The notes beneath the pieces are model-generated. The model searched no databases. It saw only the letters and a program-made list of their open reading frames with translations, and had not been told where the DNA came from. A DNA stretch of 26,561 bases from an uncultured Emergencia sp. (GTDB lineage Bacteria > Bacillota > Clostridia > Peptostreptococcales > Anaerovoracaceae): assembly GCA_937997955.1 (NCBI GenBank), contig CALLDR010000154.1:1-26561 (forward strand). The letters are read 5' to 3'. A program made the position numbers and the translations under genes. Positions 23,076 to 26,561 of the stretch are shown here, in pieces (position 1 is the first letter of the stretch; each line of letters opens with the position of its first letter).

Positions 23076-23630
23076 CGGCCAATTGCGGCAGCCATTCTTT
23101 GTTCCCTGCAGCTCTACCGTCTCCTCCAGACGAGCCAGGGCGTAGATGGCGTCAGACAGCCGGTTGACGAAACGAAAGAGAACCTCGCGAAAAGTCACGC
23201 TCCGCTTGGCCTCAATCATGGCGCGCTCCGCCCGTCTCACCACGGTCCGGGCCACGTGGAGGGCCGCTGACGCCGGATTGACGCCGGGAATCACGAAAGA
23301 GGTCTGCATGCCTGTAGTCAGGGTACAGCGGTCCACCATGCCTTCCAGCGCGTCTACATCTGCCTCCCGGATCACCCTTTCGCCCAGCAGCTTCCGGCCG
23401 GTTTCATCGCTGGCAAGCTCCGCGGCCAGGACAAAGAGATTCTGCTGTATTTTATCGATGCACTCTTTGATATATTCGTTCTTCGTCAAGGCGTAGGCCA
23501 GTCCCAATACGGAATTGGCCTCGTCGATCGTTCCGTAACACTGCACCCGCGGGTTGTCCTTGGAGACACGGTTTCCGCCTACCAGACCGGTAGTGCCCTC
23601 GTCTCCCGTCTTCGTATAGAGATTTGTCAT
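23055..23630 (-). CDS. Cob(I)yrinic acid a,c-diamide adenosyltransferase, PduO type
   Basis: A 191-residue ATP:cob(I)alamin adenosyltransferase that makes adenosylcobalamin, the cofactor of B12-dependent mutases and eliminases. The ATP-binding N-terminus TKTGDEGTTGLVGG (6-19) is present, as are the DEANS motif near 36-40, the PG..PASA.LH segment and the C-terminal RFVNRLSD..YALAR motif. The ATG at 23630 was chosen over a GTG at 23639 because AGGA lies 10 bases before it. It is not in a cobalamin or propanediol operon here, and it stands alone between convergent and divergent neighbours. Confidence 0.88.
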   Translation of the reverse strand: MTNLYTKTGDEGTTGLVGGNRVSKDNPRVQCYGTIDEANSVLGLAYALTKNEYIKECIDKIQQNLFVLAAELASDETGRKLLGERVIREADVDALEGMVDRCTLTTGMQTSFVIPGVNPASAALHVARTVVRRAERAMIEAKRSVTFREVLFRFVNRLSDAIYALARLEETVELQGTKNGCRNWPPKKAVH

Positions 23631-23687
23631 GGTTATCACATCCTGTTTTTCTGATTTGATCTTAGGATGCCCGTCCTTAGATACATC

Positions 23688-23715
23688 TATACGTCTGCTA
23701 TTATACGTCTGCTAT
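23688..23715. repeat. Tandem 14-bp duplication
   Basis: TATACGTCTGCTAT occurs twice in direct contact (23688-23701 and 23702-23715) in the gap between the adenosyltransferase gene and the DUF3990 cassette. Confidence 0.9.
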
Positions 23716-23725
23716 AAAAAACGGG

Positions 23726-23742
23726 CGCGCGTCAAACGCGTG
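23726..23742 (-). terminator. Hairpin with T6 downstream of the DUF3990 cassette
   Basis: CGCGCGT-CAA-ACGCGTG folds with one G-U pair. On the minus strand it is followed by CCCGTTTTTT. It would act as a second, backup terminator after the one at 23761. Confidence 0.5.
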
Positions 23743-23760
23743 GGTTTACTTGTACAAAAA

Positions 23761-23786
23761 AACGGCACCGCTTTCGCTGTACCGTT
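23761..23786 (-). terminator. Terminator of the DUF3990 cassette
   Basis: AACGG and CCGTT with inner AC/GT and GC/GC pairs close a TTTC loop. On the minus strand a TTTTTTT run follows. TTTT on the plus side makes it usable in both directions. Confidence 0.7.
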
Positions 23787-23823
23787 TTGTAATATTATAT
23801 CTGGTTTGTAATATTATATCTGG
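23786..23823. repeat. Tandem 19-bp duplication
   Basis: TTTGTAATATTATATCTGG occurs twice in a row (23786-23804 and 23805-23823), beginning at the end of the terminator hairpin. Confidence 0.9.
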
Positions 23824-23880
23824 ATCATCTGGGGCAGGGGCATCTGGATCTGGAACATCTACGCTGACGCTCCGTTCTTT

Positions 23881-23913
23881 TTTATCTCTTCTTTATCTCT
23901 TCTTTATCTCTTC
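23881..23913. repeat. Three tandem 11-bp repeats over a stop codon
   Basis: TTTATCTCTTC occurs three times (23881, 23892, 23903). The last copy contains the stop codon and final codons of the small gene at 23904-24140. Every copy carries the same TAA context, so copy-number change would not alter the protein. Confidence 0.9.
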
Positions 23914-24140
23914 CTTTTCAGCTCTTCTTTGAACAGCTCCGCAATATCAGACGGGCCGCTCCACCATAGGTCGGCATCTTCGTCATACAAAAGCTGCCCT
24001 GTATTTGAAGCAATAAACATGGATAGCACCTCGTCCGGGTCCATCTGTAAATCCTCTGACAGCTCGTCAACGATCAGGCTTATCAGCATATCCACAGCAT
24101 TGTGCTTTGTTTCAACGCGCATTTCTTTTTTTACAGCCAT
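23904..24140 (-). CDS. Small acidic protein, third gene of the DUF3990 cassette
   Basis: A 78-residue acidic protein with no signal peptide or membrane segment. It is mostly helical in character (VDMLISLIVDELSEDL, PDEVLSMFIAS), with a LLYDEDADLWWSGPSDIAEL middle. I do not know a function for it; I recall similar small proteins next to DUF3990 genes in other Clostridia, but this cannot be checked here. It overlaps the DUF3990 gene by 10 bases, so the two are coupled in translation. As a small acidic partner of a predicted toxin-fold protein it could be an antitoxin or an accessory binding protein; this is inference. Confidence 0.7.
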   Translation of the reverse strand: MAVKKEMRVETKHNAVDMLISLIVDELSEDLQMDPDEVLSMFIASNTGQLLYDEDADLWWSGPSDIAELFKEELKRKR

Positions 24141-24694
24141 AGTTTCTCACTTCCCGCAAACTCCAGACATTTCAATGCCGGTTCTGTTCTAAAGCAAAAC
24201 TGATCTTTCAATCGCTCAGGAAGAAGCAAGCTGATACACATATTGTCGGCCTGCTTGCTGCCGATTTCGCCGTAGGCATATGCCATATAAGCGGCGATCG
24301 CCGCATTTGTCTGGTCATTTACCACCTTTCCGATTATAATATCGTATTTGCTCAGTTCATCTGCAAGACCCGGAAAAGCGTCTCTTTTTCTGTGGCCTGC
24401 AACGCAGTGAAGCCAGTCAGCGTCTGCTTTTTCATAGCGCAGTACGTTCAGATCCTCCGTCACAGTAAAACGAAAGGCTGTAATAAACCCGTAATCCTGT
24501 TCTTCCGGCACCGTTCCGTTCAGCATCGCTTTCTTTACAGACGTCTTTATGAAATTCTCCGCCTGTTTTTTTGATGAGATCAGATAAAAGCCCTGTCCAA
24601 AATCCTTATACTTTGCACAGTATTTGAGTTCCGGATGTCTGACTTCACAATAGCTTCCATGATACAAGACCACTTCGTCAACTGGTCTTTCCAC
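24131..24694 (-). CDS. DUF3990 protein, predicted ADP-ribosyltransferase fold
   Basis: A 187-residue protein resembling DUF3990, a family placed in the ADP-ribosyltransferase superfamily. The N-terminal VVLYHGS (H12) and DFGQGFYL (Y37) match the His and Tyr of the H-Y-E type NAD-binding site. The third catalytic residue is not certain by eye. The middle segment KYDIIIGKVVNDQTN is also typical of the family as I remember it. The start is GTG at 24694, with AAGGGGGG 9 bases before it; the next ATG inside would remove the LYHGS motif. It sits between a broken DUF3791-like gene and a small overlapping gene, an arrangement that suggests a toxin-antitoxin or defence-type module. Confidence 0.75.
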   Translation of the reverse strand: MERPVDEVVLYHGSYCEVRHPELKYCAKYKDFGQGFYLISSKKQAENFIKTSVKKAMLNGTVPEEQDYGFITAFRFTVTEDLNVLRYEKADADWLHCVAGHRKRDAFPGLADELSKYDIIIGKVVNDQTNAAIAAYMAYAYGEIGSKQADNMCISLLLPERLKDQFCFRTEPALKCLEFAGSEKLWL

Positions 24695-24912
24695 GAATTC
24701 TGGCCCCCCTTATACGCAAGATAACTTCCCACCTCTTCCAGAACCGCTTCATCTCCTTCTACATGAAAGAGTTCAAAGCAGTCCCGAATAAAACGAAAAA
24801 CCCTGAATTCTGTGAAAATGCTCCCAATCTCTTTGACGGGCACATTTCATTTTTCTGAAGCGAGCCGTATAATTCTTGCCTGCATGTACGTAATCTGCTG
24901 CTTTTCATTCAT
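24678..24912 (-). pseudogene. DUF3791-like gene, interrupted by TGA and probably frameshifted
   Basis: An ATG at 24912 follows a perfect AGGAGG at 7 bases. It opens a frame that stops at TGA (24849-24847) after 21 codons (ends RIIRLASEK). The same frame continues at once with NVPVKEIGSIF and FIRDCFELFHVEGDEAVLEEV, matching the body of DUF3791-like proteins, where I expect Trp at the stop (TGG to TGA, one base). Near the end a run of six Gs (24709-24704) keeps the frame open about 42 codons into the DUF3990 gene. One G fewer would end it at 24678 as KGARIRGKTS. So there are one or two lesions. A 21-residue peptide could still be made. GTG at 24843 could restart but has no ribosome binding site. 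Confidence 0.65.
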
Positions 24913-25017
24913 ATGGCTTCCTCCTGCTGCTTTCGCCGTTCCCAATTGTATTCTCATCTGTGGTCTCAGTTGTTTTCTCATCTGTTTTCTCACCGAAAGC
25001 GCCGTTGATTTACCATT

Positions 25018-25046
25018 ATTATAGCCTAAAGCAGTTCATAAAACAA
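25018..25046 (-). promoter_or_regulatory. Promoter of the DUF3791/DUF3990 cassette
   Basis: On the minus strand TTGTTT (25046-25041) and TATAAT (25023-25018) are 17 bases apart, just after the scfB stop codon. The leader of about 100 nt contains near-repeats of CAGATGAGAA. No clear scfB terminator is seen, so read-through from scfAB into the cassette is possible. Confidence 0.65.
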
Positions 25047-25052
25047 GGCGAA

Positions 25053-26474
25053 TCACGATTCAGCCGCGTCTTCTTCCTGCAGAGCGATCTGCATCATGAC
25101 GGCGCACTCTATCCGCTTTTTAAACAGCTGACAGCCGTAGTCGTAAACGCCTTTGATGTCGCCGGTGGCATGGTAAGCGTTGGCCGCGCAGCCGCCGCTG
25201 CAGTAAAGCCTGGCCCAGCAGTCCCTGCACTCCTCCCGGGCATAGACGTTGCACATCTTAAACTCCTGGCGAATGGCCTCGCCCGTGATGCCGTTCCAGA
25301 TATCGCCCATCCGGTACTTCTCATCGCCAACAAACTGATGGCAGGGATACAGGTCGCCCCACGGCGTCACCGCAAAATACTCCGTGCCGGAGCCGCAGCC
25401 TGAAATCCGCTTATAGATACACGGTCCATGGGTCAGGTCGATCATATAATGGTAGAAGGTAAAGCCGTTGCCCGCCTGCTTTCGGCGTATCATCTCCGTC
25501 GCCAGAATTTCATACTGCTCAAAGAGCTTCGGCAGGTCCTCCTCCGTCAGGGCAAAGGGATCCTCCGGCGGACAGACCACTGGCTCCATGGAAAGCTCCG
25601 TAAATCCCATATCGGCCATATGGAAGATGTCTTCCGTAAAATCCACGTTATTATGGGTGAAGGTTCCCCGCATATAATAGCCTTTGCCGCCGCGGGCCTC
25701 CACCAGCTTCTTGAACTTGGGCACGATGATGTCGTAGCTGCCCTCATCGCTGGCCGTCCGCCGCAGCCGGTCGTGAACCTCTTTGCGGCCGTCCAGGCTG
25801 AGAACCACATTGTGCATTTCCCGATTGGCGAACTGGATAACGTCATCGTCGATACCTACGCCGTTGGTAGTCAGCGTAAACCGGAAGTTCTTTTCATGCT
25901 CCTTCTCAACGCCGCGGGCATAGTTCACCAGATCTTTTACCACCTGCCAATTCATCAAAGGCTCTCCGCCAAAGAAATCCACTTCCAGATTTCTTCTGTC
26001 TCCGGAATTCTCGATCAAAAAGTCCAGCGCCCGCTTTCCTGTCTCAAAGGACATGAGTCCCCGCTCCCCGTTGAAATTGCCCTGGCTGGCAAAACAGTAG
26101 GAGCAGTTCAGGTTGCAGGTGTGGGCCACGTGAAGGCACAGGGCTTTGACCTCTGTGTGCCGGTTCTTCAGATCATACGCGTTGGGCTCGTAGATGTCCT
26201 CCGTAAACAGCTTTTTCTGACTGCGCAGCTCCTCGATGTCTTCCACCACCTCCAGAACCTCTTCCCGGGTGACATCCGGCTGGTCTTTATATCTGTCAAG
26301 AATCTCCGCGGCCAGCTTCTCCTTCAAGGCGTCCGGCAGGGCGCCTGCTGCTTTCTCCATCAGGTCACAATAAATGTGGATGATGTCATACGCAACATCA
26401 TCCACTACATGTACTGAACCGCTATAAACGTCTAAAACGATATTGTATCCGTTTAGTTTATACTGGTGTATCAT
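25053..26474 (-). CDS. scfB: SCIFF peptide maturase (radical SAM/SPASM)
   Basis: A 473-residue radical SAM enzyme that installs thioether cross-links between cysteines and other residues of the SCIFF peptide. The N-terminal 95 residues (LNGYNIVLDVYSGSVHVVD start) look like the peptide-recognition region. The CxxxCxxC motif that binds the SAM [4Fe-4S] cluster is C120, C124 and C127 (CNLNCSYC), followed by the GGEPLMNW motif (near 168-175). The C-terminal SPASM region has many cysteines (GCGSG, YPCHQF, CNVYAREECRDCW, YCSGGCAAN, YGCQLF) for auxiliary clusters. The ATG lies one base after the stop of the SCIFF precursor gene, so the two are coupled. Confidence 0.95.
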   Translation of the reverse strand: MIHQYKLNGYNIVLDVYSGSVHVVDDVAYDIIHIYCDLMEKAAGALPDALKEKLAAEILDRYKDQPDVTREEVLEVVEDIEELRSQKKLFTEDIYEPNAYDLKNRHTEVKALCLHVAHTCNLNCSYCFASQGNFNGERGLMSFETGKRALDFLIENSGDRRNLEVDFFGGEPLMNWQVVKDLVNYARGVEKEHEKNFRFTLTTNGVGIDDDVIQFANREMHNVVLSLDGRKEVHDRLRRTASDEGSYDIIVPKFKKLVEARGGKGYYMRGTFTHNNVDFTEDIFHMADMGFTELSMEPVVCPPEDPFALTEEDLPKLFEQYEILATEMIRRKQAGNGFTFYHYMIDLTHGPCIYKRISGCGSGTEYFAVTPWGDLYPCHQFVGDEKYRMGDIWNGITGEAIRQEFKMCNVYAREECRDCWARLYCSGGCAANAYHATGDIKGVYDYGCQLFKKRIECAVMMQIALQEEDAAES

Positions 26475-26475
26475 C

Positions 26476-26561
26476 TTAGTTCTTCTTCTCGCACTCCTGA
26501 TTTGCTACGCCGCAGGAAGTCTTGCAAGCGGACTGGCAGGAAGTCTGGCACTCGCCGCAGC
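26476..26561 (-). CDS. scfA: SCIFF precursor peptide (3' part)
   Basis: The C-terminal 27 residues and stop of the SCIFF ranthipeptide precursor (six cysteines in forty-five residues) are in the window; the start lies beyond its end. The visible tail reads CGECQTSCQSACKTSC then GVANQECEKKN, with the regularly spaced cysteines that the maturase cross-links. The TAA is one base before the ATG of scfB. SCIFF is nearly universal in Clostridia, which supports the taxonomic reading. Confidence 0.93.
   Translation of the reverse strand, partial: CGECQTSCQSACKTSCGVANQECEKKN

Overview
The window looks like chromosomal DNA from an anaerobic, Gram-positive Clostridia-type bacterium with moderate-to-high GC. 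The evidence is a SCIFF peptide and its radical SAM maturase, a ferredoxin-dependent 2-oxoacid oxidoreductase operon, clostridial ABC exporter pairs, strong AGGAGG-type ribosome binding sites and sigma-A-like promoters. The exact genus cannot be read from the sequence. There are no tRNAs, rRNAs, CRISPR arrays or recognisable insertion sequences.

Layout. Positions 1-133 hold the 3' end of a possible gene. At 213-2657 a metallo-beta-lactamase-fold hydrolase is transcribed away from a PAS-AAA-HTH sigma-54 activator. A near-perfect -24/-12 promoter faces the hydrolase and a consensus sigma-A promoter faces the activator, so this is a self-contained regulatory pair. At 2729-3952 sits an Rpn-type PD-(D/E)XK nuclease gene bracketed by hairpins. 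It has three 42-bp coiled-coil repeats and an in-frame internal start with its own Shine-Dalgarno sequence. At 3987-7002 is a large secreted protein with two Shr-type haemoglobin-interacting-like domains, driven by a promoter overlapped by an 18-bp perfect palindrome. At 7175-9228 is an MFS exporter fused to a CBS pair, behind a leader that looks like an attenuator or riboswitch. At 9325-14103 is a MarR-ABC-ABC operon encoding a heterodimeric exporter.

From 14204 to 17519 (minus strand) a five-gene operon encodes a P-loop ATPase, a 2[4Fe-4S] ferredoxin subunit and the alpha, beta and gamma subunits of a 2-oxoacid:ferredoxin oxidoreductase. Then come aspartate kinase, a repeat-bearing intergenic stretch, an RluB-type pseudouridine synthase, an FAD oxidoreductase with a cysteine cluster, a TrhA/hemolysin III membrane protein, a HAD phosphatase and a PduO-type cobalamin adenosyltransferase.

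At 23640-25046 is an accessory patch with several short tandem duplications and a three-gene cassette: a DUF3791-like gene broken by an in-frame TGA, a DUF3990 ADP-ribosyltransferase-fold protein, and a small acidic protein. The window closes with scfB, the SCIFF maturase, and the 3' part of scfA, the SCIFF precursor.

The best candidates for underdescribed biology are the Rpn gene with its internal start and flanking hairpins, the DUF3791/DUF3990 cassette, the sigma-54-controlled hydrolase, and the structured leader of the MFS-CBS gene. All names come from recognising motifs and families by eye; no database search was run.
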